From Clostridia bacterium (lineage in GTDB: Bacteria > Bacillota > Clostridia > Oscillospirales > CAG-272): a stretch of DNA of 57,467 nt. Made by a program: the position numbers and the translations under genes. The notes under the pieces were generated by a model. It ran no database searches. It saw only the letters and a list, made by a program, of their open reading frames with translations, and had not been told where the DNA came from. How positions within the stretch are numbered: position 1 is the stretch's first letter; each line of letters begins with the position of its first letter. This document shows, piece after piece, positions 24,476 through 34,179 of this stretch. Location: NCBI GenBank assembly GCA_017451485.1, contig JAFTOG010000010.1, positions 1-57,467 of the forward strand, given 5' to 3'.

Positions 24476-25960
24476 TTACTCAGTGTAACCGCCCCATGCC
24501 TCGTTCCAAGAAGCGATGGTCTCAAGTGCACCAGGCTGAGCCTCTGCAAATGCCTGAGCAAAGTTGTTCTTGTTACCGTTGTGGGAAGCACCCTTAACGC
24601 TACCGATAAGGTCACCCCAACCAACTGCTCCACCTGCATCGTAAAGAACATTGGGGAATATGTATTCCTGGATCATTTCGATCTCAACGGGAGAGTCGAA
24701 CTGGTCAGCCTTACCCTGAATGTAAGCCTTCATTGTGTAGTCACGACCTGTCCAAGCAAGTACGTCTACGAAGTAGTCGGACATTGCTCTATCCTGTGTG
24801 ATCTTAGGAATGCACATAAGAACTGTCTGCTGGTATGCGCAAGGAGCATAGTATCTGCCCTGAGCCTCGTCGAGCATGGGGAAGGGAACTATACCCATGT
24901 TGCCGTATGTACCAACATAGGAGTGCTGAATAACTTCATTGTAGAACAAGAGTCTGCCGTCCTTAAGAGCTGTACCAGCTGCAGAACCCCAGCTTCCGGA
25001 CCAAGCGGAACGAGCCCAGTCAGCTGTATTAGCAGAAATGATAGCTGCAACGATCTTGTCAACCTTGGGGTCATCAAGTGTGATTTCCCACTTACCTGTG
25101 GATTCATCAACACCGGCCTGTGTTACGCCAAAGAACTCATAGAATCTGTTAACGGAAGCGATGGAGAGACCGTATGTATCTGTATCGCCGTGAACACCGT
25201 CACCGTCATCAGAGTAAGCACCGTTAGCGAGTGTAATGAGCATATCCCATGTCCACTTGCCTTCTCTAACTGCCTGATAAAGGTCAGCTGTGGGCTTTTC
25301 TCCACCAAGGATTTCCTTGTTGAAGTAAAGAACAAATGCTGTTTCCTTGTCAAGGTTGGAGAAGTCACCAGTCATAAAGAATGTGTGACCGTTGGATGTG
25401 TAGTTCTTGATGGAAAGGTCATTGTAGTATGTGTTATCAAAGTCGATGTACTCTCTGCCGCCCATGTCATATACATAGCCGCCAGCAACGATCTGCTGAG
25501 CTCTCATCATACGAGGCATAGCAAGGTCGTAGTTTACATTCTCAGCAAGAGTAGCCTGCTCAAGAGCATCATGCATGCTCCAACGAGTAGCGTTGATCCA
25601 TTTAAGGTCTACGCCATATGTTTCCTTGATAAACTCCTGACGCTCAAGTACAGCCTTATCGATACCTGTACCAAAACCAGAATCCTTACCATAATCAATG
25701 CAAAGCTCCATTACGGACCAAGGAGCTCCGGGAGAGCCGGACCATGTAGAACATGCAATGTTAAGAGTCTTACCAGACCATGTTGTCTTAACGTCTGTCT
25801 TAGAAGACCAGGGTGCATCAGAATCAATACTGCTTGATGTGTTGTTACCACCGTTGTTGGTAGTAGTAGTTGTTGTGTTGTCATCATCATTGTTGTCACA
25901 AGCTACTACAAAAGGAACAAGCATCAACACCACGAGAAGAAGTGCGAAAATCTTTTTCAC
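24476..25960 (-). CDS. ABC transporter extracellular solute-binding lipoprotein
   Basis: 494 residues beginning at a GTG codon behind AAGGAGG: signal 'MKKIFALLLVVLMLVPFVVAC' with lipobox VVAC, then a Thr/Asn-rich tether and a two-lobed binding domain ('WSGKTLNIACSTWSG', 'YDLAMPRMMRAQQIVAGGY', 'GKWTWDMLITLANGAYSDDGDG'), typical of sugar-binding proteins of the family-1 type. The upstream ATG (26029) is rejected because it would precede the signal peptide with unrelated residues and lies over the promoter. No permease or ATPase gene is adjacent, so partners are elsewhere. The ligand is probably an oligosaccharide; the alpha-galactosidase downstream is a hint only. Confidence 0.9.
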   Translation of the reverse strand: MKKIFALLLVVLMLVPFVVACDNNDDDNTTTTTTNNGGNNTSSSIDSDAPWSSKTDVKTTWSGKTLNIACSTWSGSPGAPWSVMELCIDYGKDSGFGTGIDKAVLERQEFIKETYGVDLKWINATRWSMHDALEQATLAENVNYDLAMPRMMRAQQIVAGGYVYDMGGREYIDFDNTYYNDLSIKNYTSNGHTFFMTGDFSNLDKETAFVLYFNKEILGGEKPTADLYQAVREGKWTWDMLITLANGAYSDDGDGVHGDTDTYGLSIASVNRFYEFFGVTQAGVDESTGKWEITLDDPKVDKIVAAIISANTADWARSAWSGSWGSAAGTALKDGRLLFYNEVIQHSYVGTYGNMGIVPFPMLDEAQGRYYAPCAYQQTVLMCIPKITQDRAMSDYFVDVLAWTGRDYTMKAYIQGKADQFDSPVEIEMIQEYIFPNVLYDAGGAVGWGDLIGSVKGASHNGNKNNFAQAFAEAQPGALETIASWNEAWGGYTE

Positions 25961-26009
25961 GGTAAAAACCTCCTTAATAATATTTTGTGCTAGGAATTTC
26001 GCTATACAC

Positions 26010-26039
26010 ATTATACTACAATGTTGCACAAAAAAGCAA
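26010..26039 (-). promoter_or_regulatory. sigma-A promoter for solute-binding protein
   Basis: Minus strand TTGCTT, 18 bases, TATAAT; about 50 bases before the GTG start. Confidence 0.6.
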
Positions 26040-26410
26040 GATGTTTTTGAAAATTTTTTTTATATTTTGCGATAAAAACATACTTTTTTTTTGATTTATA
26101 CACAGCTTGTTGACTCAATCATTTATTATTTACATTTTTTTTCCATAAATTATAGTTGTCTTTTTTAACCAAAATAATGTTTAGTGTGTGAATTTTTTTG
26201 GTCAAAATCACAATGCTTACTTATGATAGAGGTTTCCGATTGCAGAACCGTCTTATTTATTTTCCTCCCATCTCCAAAAATGTGTATTTCCTACCTATTT
26301 ATTACAAGTAAAGTAACCCCCGTGGGAGCAAATGGTGAATGATGTTTTTCTTCTGCTTCCATAACAGGAATCAGCCCTCTCGCAACACTTCTCATTTCAT
26401 TCTTTTAAGT
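26040..26410. other. AT-rich noncoding stretch
   Basis: About 370 bases between the solute-binding promoter and the proS terminator. It has no convincing gene: the only open frame of note (minus strand 26291-26395, 34 codons) lacks a ribosome binding site. Homopolymer A/T tracts dominate 26040-26200. No riboswitch or RNA family is recognised. Confidence 0.4.
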
Positions 26411-26445
26411 AAAAAATCCGGATGCAATGTGCATCCGGATTTTTT
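26411..26445 (-). terminator. intrinsic terminator after proS
   Basis: ATCCGGATGCA, loop ATG, TGCATCCGGAT, flanked by A6 and T6, so usable in both directions. Confidence 0.9.
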
Positions 26446-26446
26446 A

Positions 26447-27883
26447 TTAATATGCTTTTCCCCAATACACAAGCTTGTCTGTCTTTTTACCGCAGCAGAT
26501 ACAGGTTCCCTCTGTTCCCTGCTCTCCGAAGGGTAAGCAACGGGAGGAAACATCTGCAACCTCCTTAAGCTTAAGCTCGCATTCAAGGTCGCCACACCAA
26601 TGAGCTCTGATGTAGCCAGATTTATTTTTAGCAGTTTCAATAAAGCTGTCAAGCTCTGTTTCTGTATAGGTTCTGTTCTTTCTGTTTTCAAGAGCCTTGT
26701 TATACAGTCCCTCGGTTATTTCAGCAAGAACCTGAGGTATAACCTTATCAAGCTCGTCAAGAGAAACAAATATCTTCTGTCTGTTATCACGGCGAACAAG
26801 CACGCACTGATTTGCTTCTATGTCTCGGGGACCTATTTCAAGGCGAAGGGGAACACCCTTCATCTCATATTCAGAATATTTCCAGCCGGGAGAGTTGTCG
26901 GAAATATCAATCTTAGCCCTTGTATAAGCAGAAATGGAATTATAGACCTCGGTAGCCTTTTCTATAACTCCGGGCTTATGCTGTGCACAGGGGATAACTA
27001 CAACCTGTGTGGGAGCCACAGCAGGGGGCAACACCAAGCCGTTATTATCACCGTGGGTCATTATGATAGCACCGATTATACGGGTGGAAACGCCCCATGA
27101 TGTCTGGTGACAGTATTTAAGAGTATTATCCTTATCAAGATACTTAATATCAAATGCCCTTGCAAAGCCGTCGCCAAAGTTATGGGATGTACCTCCCTGG
27201 AGTGCCTTGCCATCGTGCATAAGTGCCTCTACCGTATAGGTAGCCTTTGCACCTGCGAATTTCTCCTTATCGGTCTTTTTACCCTTAAGAACAGGGATAC
27301 CAAGATCCTTTTCAAAGAAATCGGCGTATACATTAAGCATTGTCAGTGTCTCGTTTTCCGCATCCTCTGCTGTTGCATGCATCGTATGGCCCTCCTGCCA
27401 CAAAAACTCACGGCTACGGAGGAAGGGACGGGTAGTCTTTTCCCATCTTACAACGCTGCACCACTGATTGTAAAGCTTTGGAAGATCTCTGTATGACTTA
27501 ATAATATTTGCATAATGCTCACAGAAAAGAGTCTCGGAGGTGGGGCGTACGCAAAGCCTCTCAGTAAGCTTTTCACTGCCTCCGTGAGTAACCCATGCAA
27601 CCTCGGGAGCAAAGCCCTCTACATGATCCTTTTCTTTATTTAATAATGATTCGGGAATAAACATAGGCATATAGATGTTTTCAACGCCTGTTGCCTTAAA
27701 GCGAGCATCCATAAGCTTCTGAATATTCTCCCAGATAGCGTATCCGTAGGGACGGATAATCATACAGCCCTTAACACTGGAGTAATCAATAAGGTCTGCC
27801 TTTTTTACAATGTCGGTATACCATTTTGCAAAGTCCTCATCCATTGAGGTAATCTGCTCTACCATTTTCTTGTCGTTTGCCAT
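26447..27883 (-). CDS. proS: prolyl-tRNA synthetase, archaeal/eukaryotic-type (type 3)
   Basis: Charges tRNA-Pro. At 478 residues, without the ~180-residue editing insertion of typical bacterial ProRS, it is the short ProS type 3. Class II motifs: '[13 protein letters not shown]', '[11 protein letters not shown]', motif 2 '[31 protein letters not shown]', '[21 protein letters not shown]' and motif 3 '[24 protein letters not shown]'. The C-terminal Cys set ('HWCGDLECE', 'GTCICCGKK') and final aromatic 'WGKAY' complete the family pattern. The leader holds hairpins but no T-box. Confidence 0.96.
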   Translation of the reverse strand: MANDKKMVEQITSMDEDFAKWYTDIVKKADLIDYSSVKGCMIIRPYGYAIWENIQKLMDARFKATGVENIYMPMFIPESLLNKEKDHVEGFAPEVAWVTHGGSEKLTERLCVRPTSETLFCEHYANIIKSYRDLPKLYNQWCSVVRWEKTTRPFLRSREFLWQEGHTMHATAEDAENETLTMLNVYADFFEKDLGIPVLKGKKTDKEKFAGAKATYTVEALMHDGKALQGGTSHNFGDGFARAFDIKYLDKDNTLKYCHQTSWGVSTRIIGAIIMTHGDNNGLVLPPAVAPTQVVVIPCAQHKPGVIEKATEVYNSISAYTRAKIDISDNSPGWKYSEYEMKGVPLRLEIGPRDIEANQCVLVRRDNRQKIFVSLDELDKVIPQVLAEITEGLYNKALENRKNRTYTETELDSFIETAKNKSGYIRAHWCGDLECELKLKEVADVSSRCLPFGEQGTEGTCICCGKKTDKLVYWGKAY

Positions 27884-27928
27884 TTTTGAACCTCTTGTCA
27901 GTTTGGAAAATTTAATAGATTTAGGAAG

Positions 27929-27960
27929 AAAGGCTCAAGTCCTTATGCTACAGAGCCTTT
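27929..27960 (-). promoter_or_regulatory. leader hairpin upstream of proS
   Basis: On the minus strand AAAGGCTC, 16-base loop, GAGCCTTT, then TCTTCC; it ends about 45 bases before the ATG. It could be a weak attenuator or a structured leader. No T-box sequence (AGGGTGGNACCGCG) is present. Confidence 0.4.
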
Positions 27961-27970
27961 AATATAATTA

Positions 27971-28006
27971 CTAACCGTCAGGTTGCATATGCTCCCTGAC
28001 GATTAG
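27971..28006 (-). terminator. 12-pair hairpin after the discoidin-type gene
   Basis: CTAATCGTCAGG, 12-base loop, CCTGACGGTTAG on the minus strand, followed by AT-rich sequence without a clean T run. It probably ends the upstream gene, or is an RNA-stabilising stem. Confidence 0.5.
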
Positions 28007-28050
28007 TCTTCATTTAATTTTAATCACGCATGTGCACAGTATGTGTGCTA

Positions 28051-30915
28051 TTATTTAGCGTTAGAGGGGAGACCTGCTACCTCGAATTTAGGAGTTATAG
28101 TTTCAAATACTGTGATTGCAGGAACATCCTCACTCTTTACATGACCTGCGAAGGGAGTGGGAAGGTCTGTGTTGGAATATACCTCAAGCTCAAGAACTGT
28201 AGGCATGTAAATGCTTGTGTTTGTAAATACGATTCTGATATCGGAGGTCTTTACGGAATCAATCTTATAAGCTGTAAGGTATTCTCTGTCCTTAGCACAG
28301 GTATTACCCTCTCCAACCTTGATATACTGACCGTTTACAAGTGCCTGTATCTCGAAATAGTTACCTACACCGTCTATGTTGCCGATATCACCTGCAATTA
28401 CAACAACCTGATCTACTGTGTACTCTCTGTCAAGCTTAACGCCACAGTATACATCAACACCTGCACTGTACTCCTCAAGCTTAGGTACCCATACCTTAGC
28501 TAAGGAGTGCTTCTGTCCGTCGTTAATGTATGTATCAAAGGAGAGTGACGGATAGTTGGAGTTGGAGTAGGATGTACCGAGAACCGCAAGGTTACCGTTA
28601 GCAGCAGACTGCTTCTGGAATACGGAATATCTCTGGTCCATGAAAAACGATTTCATACCTACAACATTGATTGCAAACTGCTTGATATCGGGAATCTTGG
28701 AGGCTGTGGACTCATATATTACTCTGAGCTCTGTAACCTCAACGGAATCAATAACAAATTCCTTTGCTGTGGAGTTAACATTGGATGTTACAAGAACAAC
28801 CCATTCTCCGTCTACCATACCCTCAACAGTAAAGTCACAATCCACTGTAGTATTACCGTGGTCGATAATAACCTTGTTTGTGTCGTATGTCTTTCCGTAT
28901 ACTACATCTACAACTGTATTTTCTCCTGTATTGAAGGGAAAAACAAACTTTGTATAGCTGGAAACATCGCCTGAATAGTTAACTGTATTAAGTGTAATAC
29001 CGTCTATCTGCGGAGCAGCATTCTCATCGGAGTATGCAATTCTGATTTCGTCTGTTTCTACATACACATCGTGGACAAATGTGCTTTCGTAAAGCTTGTT
29101 TTCCACATGGATGGTAGTCCATATACCGTCAACATATGCCTGTACAAAGTACTTGATATCCGATGATGTATCCTTAAAGTCAATGGCTATTTGGTTTATT
29201 GTCTGCTTACCGTTAAGCTTTATACCCATATTTCTGTCACCGTTCTTAACAGCATCAGCAGAAACACCGTTGGTAATAAATCCTGTAACAGCACTTACTA
29301 TATTTGCACCTACCTCGTTAAGACGGGGGGACTTCGTAAGAGCCTCGGTAAAGACAATTCTTATTTCATTTGTCTGAACGGGAGTTATCTCATAGGTCTT
29401 CTCCTGTGCAATATATGTAACTCCCTCTGGCAAGGGCTTATAGCAATCACTGATATTACCGGTTGCTACCTGCGTCCACTGACCGTTTACAAGTGCCTCT
29501 ATTTTGAACGGTGCCGAGAATGTAGCATCCTCAAAGAGAACATACACATCATCTATTGTGTATGTCTTATCAAATCTTACGCCGAAGGTCTGATTTGCGG
29601 AAAGATCCTTGGGAGTCCAGCCTGTGCTTTCAACTCCGTCAACTGCAAGATAGGGATAGCTACCCATCTTTGCACTCGAAGCATATGGGAAGGAGTTAGC
29701 TGCAGCATTGGGAGAAAGAACTGCTCCCTCGGGAAGCTCAACATCGGGAATGTCTCCCTGCTCACCGTATATTCTTACCTCATAAATGTAGGGGAATACA
29801 AGGGAGCCGTCTCCATTATAGTTCTTACCGAACTCGCTTATAGAAATTCTGATATTGTTTGTGGTGTATACGGTATCGGGAACGATTGTATAGTAGGATC
29901 CGATATGGTACGCACCCGTATCGTTCTTCATAGCCTCATCGTAATCCTTATAGCTGTGTGGAACGGAATCGGAATCCCTAAACTCCGCAATTGTTATCCA
30001 CTCACCCTCAACAAGGGCCTCTACCTTATACTTTGTATCCTGGTATCCCCAGCTCGGATTAGCAGAGGAGTTATGCACGCTCATGTAAAGGACGATCTCA
30101 TTAATTTCATAGTACTCACGGTTGGTAAATTTGAAGCCGAGATGCTCACCCTCAAAGCCGGCAGATGTGATAGCACCAAAGGCTACCTCAGGATACTGAG
30201 GCTCCCAGCCGTGCCAGTCCTCTTCAAAATCATTTCCATCGTTAGCTGTATATGGAGGAGTCCACTCATAATGCTTGAAGCTGGAGGCATATGCACTGCC
30301 CTTCAAAGCGATATTTTCGTAAACCTTACCGGTAAGCTCAATTTCATATACCTTGGGATATGCTGCAGTTTCATCAAGCTTTTCAGCAATGATTCTTACC
30401 TGCTGAGTATATACAGGCTTATCAAGCTCAACTGTAACTCTTCCGTTTACTATTTCACCGGATGCAATAGCCTCAGCATATGTATCGTATCCCACAGGAG
30501 CAGCCTTATCATCGCAAACAGTAGCAATCTCATACCATCTGTTATTACGGAAAAGCTCAACCTTATATACAATCTTATCGTTTCCGATTGTTTCACCGAG
30601 AGCTGCAAGAATCTCTATTTCGTAAAGATAAATGTTAGCCTCCTTAGTGTAGTTGATGCCGAAATATACTGTTGATTCCGATGCACCGGCAGCATCCCAG
30701 CATGTAGCATTATCTCCGTCATTTATGTTTGTTGCCGGATTACTGCTTGACTCCGAGGAGGTAAATGCGGTACCCAAGGAGGTACAGTTCTCCGTCAATT
30801 CGGGAAGCTCTGCTCCGGCATCGCCACTCTGAGCCGTTCCGCCTGCGAAAACGGTTAAAGAGAAGCATGATACAAGAAGTATCAGAGAGAGCAACAGTGA
30901 AATTATCTTTTTCAT
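28051..30915 (-). CDS. large secreted protein with repeated discoidin-like (F5/8 type C) domains
   Basis: 954 residues with signal peptide MKKIISLLLSLILLVSC..FAGG. The rest is built from about six galactose-binding-like beta-sandwich units, seen by recurring themes: 'NPATNINDGDNATCWDA', 'YKVELFRNNRWYEIATV', 'VRIIAEKL', again 'YKVEALVEGEWITIAEF', 'FKIEALVNGQWTQVATG', 'FTVEGMVDGEWVVLVTS' and 'FEIQALVNGQYIKVGEG'. Approximate domains: 43-195, 197-385, 400-545, 545-650, 650-760, 770-915. No catalytic domain, dockerin or sorting signal is seen, so it is likely a glycan-binding or adhesive secreted protein. Strong AAAGGAG before the ATG. Confidence 0.85.
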   Translation of the reverse strand: MKKIISLLLSLILLVSCFSLTVFAGGTAQSGDAGAELPELTENCTSLGTAFTSSESSSNPATNINDGDNATCWDAAGASESTVYFGINYTKEANIYLYEIEILAALGETIGNDKIVYKVELFRNNRWYEIATVCDDKAAPVGYDTYAEAIASGEIVNGRVTVELDKPVYTQQVRIIAEKLDETAAYPKVYEIELTGKVYENIALKGSAYASSFKHYEWTPPYTANDGNDFEEDWHGWEPQYPEVAFGAITSAGFEGEHLGFKFTNREYYEINEIVLYMSVHNSSANPSWGYQDTKYKVEALVEGEWITIAEFRDSDSVPHSYKDYDEAMKNDTGAYHIGSYYTIVPDTVYTTNNIRISISEFGKNYNGDGSLVFPYIYEVRIYGEQGDIPDVELPEGAVLSPNAAANSFPYASSAKMGSYPYLAVDGVESTGWTPKDLSANQTFGVRFDKTYTIDDVYVLFEDATFSAPFKIEALVNGQWTQVATGNISDCYKPLPEGVTYIAQEKTYEITPVQTNEIRIVFTEALTKSPRLNEVGANIVSAVTGFITNGVSADAVKNGDRNMGIKLNGKQTINQIAIDFKDTSSDIKYFVQAYVDGIWTTIHVENKLYESTFVHDVYVETDEIRIAYSDENAAPQIDGITLNTVNYSGDVSSYTKFVFPFNTGENTVVDVVYGKTYDTNKVIIDHGNTTVDCDFTVEGMVDGEWVVLVTSNVNSTAKEFVIDSVEVTELRVIYESTASKIPDIKQFAINVVGMKSFFMDQRYSVFQKQSAANGNLAVLGTSYSNSNYPSLSFDTYINDGQKHSLAKVWVPKLEEYSAGVDVYCGVKLDREYTVDQVVVIAGDIGNIDGVGNYFEIQALVNGQYIKVGEGNTCAKDREYLTAYKIDSVKTSDIRIVFTNTSIYMPTVLELEVYSNTDLPTPFAGHVKSEDVPAITVFETITPKFEVAGLPSNAK

Positions 30916-30957
30916 TTCTTGACTCCTTTTCGTGCAATGAAATTTATAGTTACAATT

Positions 30958-30986
30958 ATAATATCACATGTAATTCAAAAATTCAA
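30958..30986 (-). promoter_or_regulatory. sigma-A promoter for discoidin-type gene
   Basis: Minus strand TTGAAT, 17 bases, TATTAT; about 43 bases before the ATG. Confidence 0.6.
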
Positions 30987-31015
30987 GAGATTTTAGTAAC
31001 TATATAGTGAAATTT

Positions 31016-31042
31016 GCAAAAAAGAACGGCATTTCCGCCGTT
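31016..31042 (-). terminator. intrinsic terminator after clpE-like gene
   Basis: GAACGGC, loop, GCCGTTC, then a T run on the minus strand. Confidence 0.85.
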
Positions 31043-31067
31043 CTCTTTGTCAAATTGGTATAAAAAA

Positions 31068-33368
31068 TCAAATATACTGCAGAGTCAATTCTCCGTCCTT
31101 GACATCCATTGAGGCGGCAGATATGGGAGCCTTGTTCTCGAAAATAATAGCATTTGCCAATCTGTCCTCTATATCGGACTGGATAAATCTCCTCATGTTT
31201 CTTGCTCCGAACTTACGGCTGAAGGATTTTTCTGCCACATGTCGGCGTACACTGTCGGTGTAGGTAAATGTAATTCCCTTTTCCATAAGTGCATTCTTCA
31301 GGTCGTTTAGCATAATTTCGGATATTCTCTCAAAATCATTTTCATCAAGAGAACGGAAGGTGATTATTTCATCTATCCTGTTTATAAACTCGGGACGCAT
31401 AAACTGAGAAAGTGCCTTCAGGGTCTTTTCCTTCTCCTGCTTCATATTCTCGCCCGTAAAGCCTGCAGGTGCTGAGGAAATACCGGATCCTGCATTGGTG
31501 GTCATAATTATTACCGTGTTTTCAAAATTAATCACTCTACCCTGTGAATCGGCTATCTTACCCTCGTCAAGTATCTGCAAAAGAATATTGAGCACATCGG
31601 GATGTGCCTTCTCTATCTCGTCAAAAAGGATTACGGAATAGGGTCTGCGTCTTATCTTCTCCGTAAGCTGTCCTGCCTCATCATATCCCACATATCCGGG
31701 AGGGGCTCCTATAATTTTGGACACGGAATGCTTCTCCATAAACTCAGACATATCCAGTCTAATAAGAGCATCGGGGGATGTGAACAAATCATTTGCAAGA
31801 GTCTTTACAAGCTCCGTCTTGCCCACACCCGTGGGTCCTGCAAAGACGAAGGATACAGGACGCTTTTTAACGCTGACGCCTGCACGGTTTCTCCTTATAG
31901 CACGGGATACAGCCGATACAGCCTCATCCTGACCGATTATCCTTGATTTTATTCTTGCATCCAATCCTGCAAGCTTTTCAAACTCATCCTCTGAAATGTT
32001 TGATGCAGGGATACCTGTCCAGATTTCTATAACTCCGGCAAGGTCAGCCCTTGTCATATAGATAGCGTCACAGCTCTTATCAAGCTTATCCTTTTCGATA
32101 AGGAGCAATGACCTTTCAGACTTATACTCTGCAAGAGTCTTATATTCATCCTCGGTTGGAGTTCTTCCGTCGTCTGAGATTTTGGAGTTCAACTCCTCTG
32201 TCTTTGCATCAAGTGCACCGAGCTTTTCAATAAGCAAATGGCGTTCTGTTATGCTACTGTTATGAAGGACAATGTGTGAGCACGCCTCGTCAATCAGATC
32301 TATTGCCTTATCCGGTAAAAATCTGTCTGTGATATATCTCTCACTCATTACTACAGCATCTCTTGCAATTTCATCACTGATTTTAACACCGTGGTATATC
32401 TCGTAATACTGCTTTGTGCCCTTTATCATTTCAACGCACTCTTCAATGGACGGCTCATCGACCTTAACAGGCTGAAATCTTCTTTCAAGGGCTGTATCCT
32501 TTTCAATATATTTTCGGTACTCCTTCATAGTAGTAGCACCGATTACCTGTATCTCTCCTCTTGAAAGTGCAGGCTTGAGTATATTTGCCGCATTCATGCT
32601 TCCCTCAGAGTTGCCTGTGCCGACAATATTATGCACCTCGTCTATAACGAGAATTATATTGCCTGCCTGCTTTACCTCCTTCAGAAGTCCGTTTATTCTT
32701 GCCTCAAACTGTCCTCTGAACTGTGTACCTGCCACAAGAGCTGTAAGGTCCATAAGGTAAACCTCGCAGTTTTTAAGCTTATAGGGTACATCTCCGTCTA
32801 CGATACGCTGAGCAAGAGCCTCTGCAATCGCAGTCTTACCCACTCCGGGCTCACCGATCAGGCAAGGGTTATTCTTCTGACGGCGACTGAGTATCTGTAT
32901 TACCCTTTCAAGCTCTCTTTCTCTGCCTATAATTCTGTCGAGCTTTCCGTTTAACGCATCCGATGTAAGATTGTGGCAGAAGGTGGTAAGATTACGGCGA
33001 TCGTCCTTTTTGGCACTCTTGCCCTTTCCCTTCTCCTGGTCCTTACTCTCCTTCGTATCATCCTCACTTTTATTCATAAATCCGGCATTTCTCATAAGCT
33101 TGCCGAAGTCGATGGTAGGAGAATCCTCATCTCCGTCCGTATCCTCACCGTCCTCTGACAGGGTGGGGAGCATATCAGCCATCATCTTTTCCATATTTTC
33201 AAGCTCCTCATCGCTGATACCGAGCTTTTTCATCATATCGTTAACCGGCTTAATACCAAGCTCTCTTGCACAGACGAGACAAAGCCCCTCCTGCTTCTGC
33301 TCATTGTTCTCCAGCTTCATAATATAAACTGTAGCCGGTCTCTTTTTGCATCTTGCACACATTTCCAT
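31068..33368 (-). CDS. clpE: ClpE-like AAA+ unfoldase with N-terminal zinc finger
   Basis: 766 residues, a HSP100 protein feeding substrates to ClpP or disaggregating proteins. The N-terminus has CxxC pairs at 4/7 and 30/33, as in ClpE, in place of the Clp N-domain of ClpC. An acidic linker (about 50-125) follows. First AAA+ domain: Walker A 'GEPGVGKTA' near 173, 'VIDEVHNIVG'. A short middle region (about 380-450) has a coiled-coil character. Second AAA+ domain: 'GPTGVGKTE' near 511, 'ILFDEIEKAHPDV', 'NAGS', and the 'GARNMRRFIQ' sensor-2 region. The next gene upstream (CvpA-type) shares the promoter. ATG follows AAGGA. Confidence 0.88.
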   Translation of the reverse strand: MEMCARCKKRPATVYIMKLENNEQKQEGLCLVCARELGIKPVNDMMKKLGISDEELENMEKMMADMLPTLSEDGEDTDGDEDSPTIDFGKLMRNAGFMNKSEDDTKESKDQEKGKGKSAKKDDRRNLTTFCHNLTSDALNGKLDRIIGRERELERVIQILSRRQKNNPCLIGEPGVGKTAIAEALAQRIVDGDVPYKLKNCEVYLMDLTALVAGTQFRGQFEARINGLLKEVKQAGNIILVIDEVHNIVGTGNSEGSMNAANILKPALSRGEIQVIGATTMKEYRKYIEKDTALERRFQPVKVDEPSIEECVEMIKGTKQYYEIYHGVKISDEIARDAVVMSERYITDRFLPDKAIDLIDEACSHIVLHNSSITERHLLIEKLGALDAKTEELNSKISDDGRTPTEDEYKTLAEYKSERSLLLIEKDKLDKSCDAIYMTRADLAGVIEIWTGIPASNISEDEFEKLAGLDARIKSRIIGQDEAVSAVSRAIRRNRAGVSVKKRPVSFVFAGPTGVGKTELVKTLANDLFTSPDALIRLDMSEFMEKHSVSKIIGAPPGYVGYDEAGQLTEKIRRRPYSVILFDEIEKAHPDVLNILLQILDEGKIADSQGRVINFENTVIIMTTNAGSGISSAPAGFTGENMKQEKEKTLKALSQFMRPEFINRIDEIITFRSLDENDFERISEIMLNDLKNALMEKGITFTYTDSVRRHVAEKSFSRKFGARNMRRFIQSDIEDRLANAIIFENKAPISAASMDVKDGELTLQYI

Positions 33369-33412
33369 TTCAAATGATTCCTTCTCTATTATGCGACACG
33401 GATATTCCCATC

Positions 33413-34147
33413 CTACGCAATGTATGATTTAATTATTTCAGTAAGGTTTGTTCCCTTAAGCAACCTCAGGATAACAGAGTTGTCAATAAGCTCCTCGTTG
33501 AATATCTCGGGGAATATCGGACCAACATAGTTGACAGCAAGCGTAACAATACCACTGGTTGCCCAAATGATTGTGAGGGAAATAAGAACTCCTATACAAG
33601 CACCGAGAAGCCTGTTTACAAAATTCAAGCCCGGGAGCTTGGCTACCTTATCAAGCACATTTACAAGCACTGTAAGGATTATAAGTGCAAGGATAAATAC
33701 TATCACTATTCCCATCAGCATGGACAGCATAAGAGAAACGGATGCTCCTATATTCTCGGACAGAGCTGTAATCTGCTCATCGGAGGCATAAGGCAGTCCG
33801 GCAATGGCTGAATCAAAGCCCTCAAGATCCATACCGAATTTTGAAAGTATATTTGTGAAAAATGCAGGTGTATCCTGATATAATTCCACGAAATTAACAC
33901 CGTCTGTTTCCATACCCTTAGCTGTGGCATACAGGGACTCCTGCACCCAATTCGTAATAGCGTCCTGCATAAACATTTTATTAATCAGACTTGCCACAGG
34001 GTTACGAAGCATGTACGCAATACCCATAGCAAGGAAAACCTTGATATAAGACAAAATCGATCTTATGGCACCCTTACATGTATATCTTATGATTAAAATC
34101 AAGCTGATAACACAAAGAGCAATATCAATGATCAAGCTGGGATTCAT
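33413..34147 (-). CDS. CvpA-family membrane protein
   Basis: 244 residues with about four membrane helices (N-terminal 'IIDIALCVISLILIIRY', 'SILSYIKVFLAMGIAYML', then 'LMLSMLMGIVIVFILALIIL' and 'LLGACIGVLISLTIIWATSG') and an inserted loop of about 90 residues. This is the CvpA/colicin V production fold; roles in envelope integrity are reported for the family, but function here is unknown. First gene of a two-gene unit with the ClpE-like gene 44 bases downstream. The ATG follows AAAGGTGGTG. Confidence 0.85.
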   Translation of the reverse strand: MNPSLIIDIALCVISLILIIRYTCKGAIRSILSYIKVFLAMGIAYMLRNPVASLINKMFMQDAITNWVQESLYATAKGMETDGVNFVELYQDTPAFFTNILSKFGMDLEGFDSAIAGLPYASDEQITALSENIGASVSLMLSMLMGIVIVFILALIILTVLVNVLDKVAKLPGLNFVNRLLGACIGVLISLTIIWATSGIVTLAVNYVGPIFPEIFNEELIDNSVILRLLKGTNLTEIIKSYIA

Positions 34148-34179
34148 GACAACACCACCTTTCTATGATAGTCTATAAT

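Noticed and set aside
24581..25837. Long plus-strand open frame opposite the solute-binding protein
   Set aside because: It is the antisense of a well-supported lipoprotein gene, has no ribosome binding site, and its residues show no family pattern.
26291..26395. Minus-strand 34-codon open frame in the noncoding stretch upstream of proS end
   Set aside because: No ribosome binding site, no recognised similarity, and too short to support alone.
27884..28050. T-box riboswitch for proS
   Set aside because: No AGGGTGGNACCGCG element and the space is too short for the usual T-box fold.
29191..30675. Long plus-strand open frame opposite the discoidin-type gene
   Set aside because: A shadow of the real gene: Cys/Ile/Leu-biased composition typical of antisense reading and no start signals.
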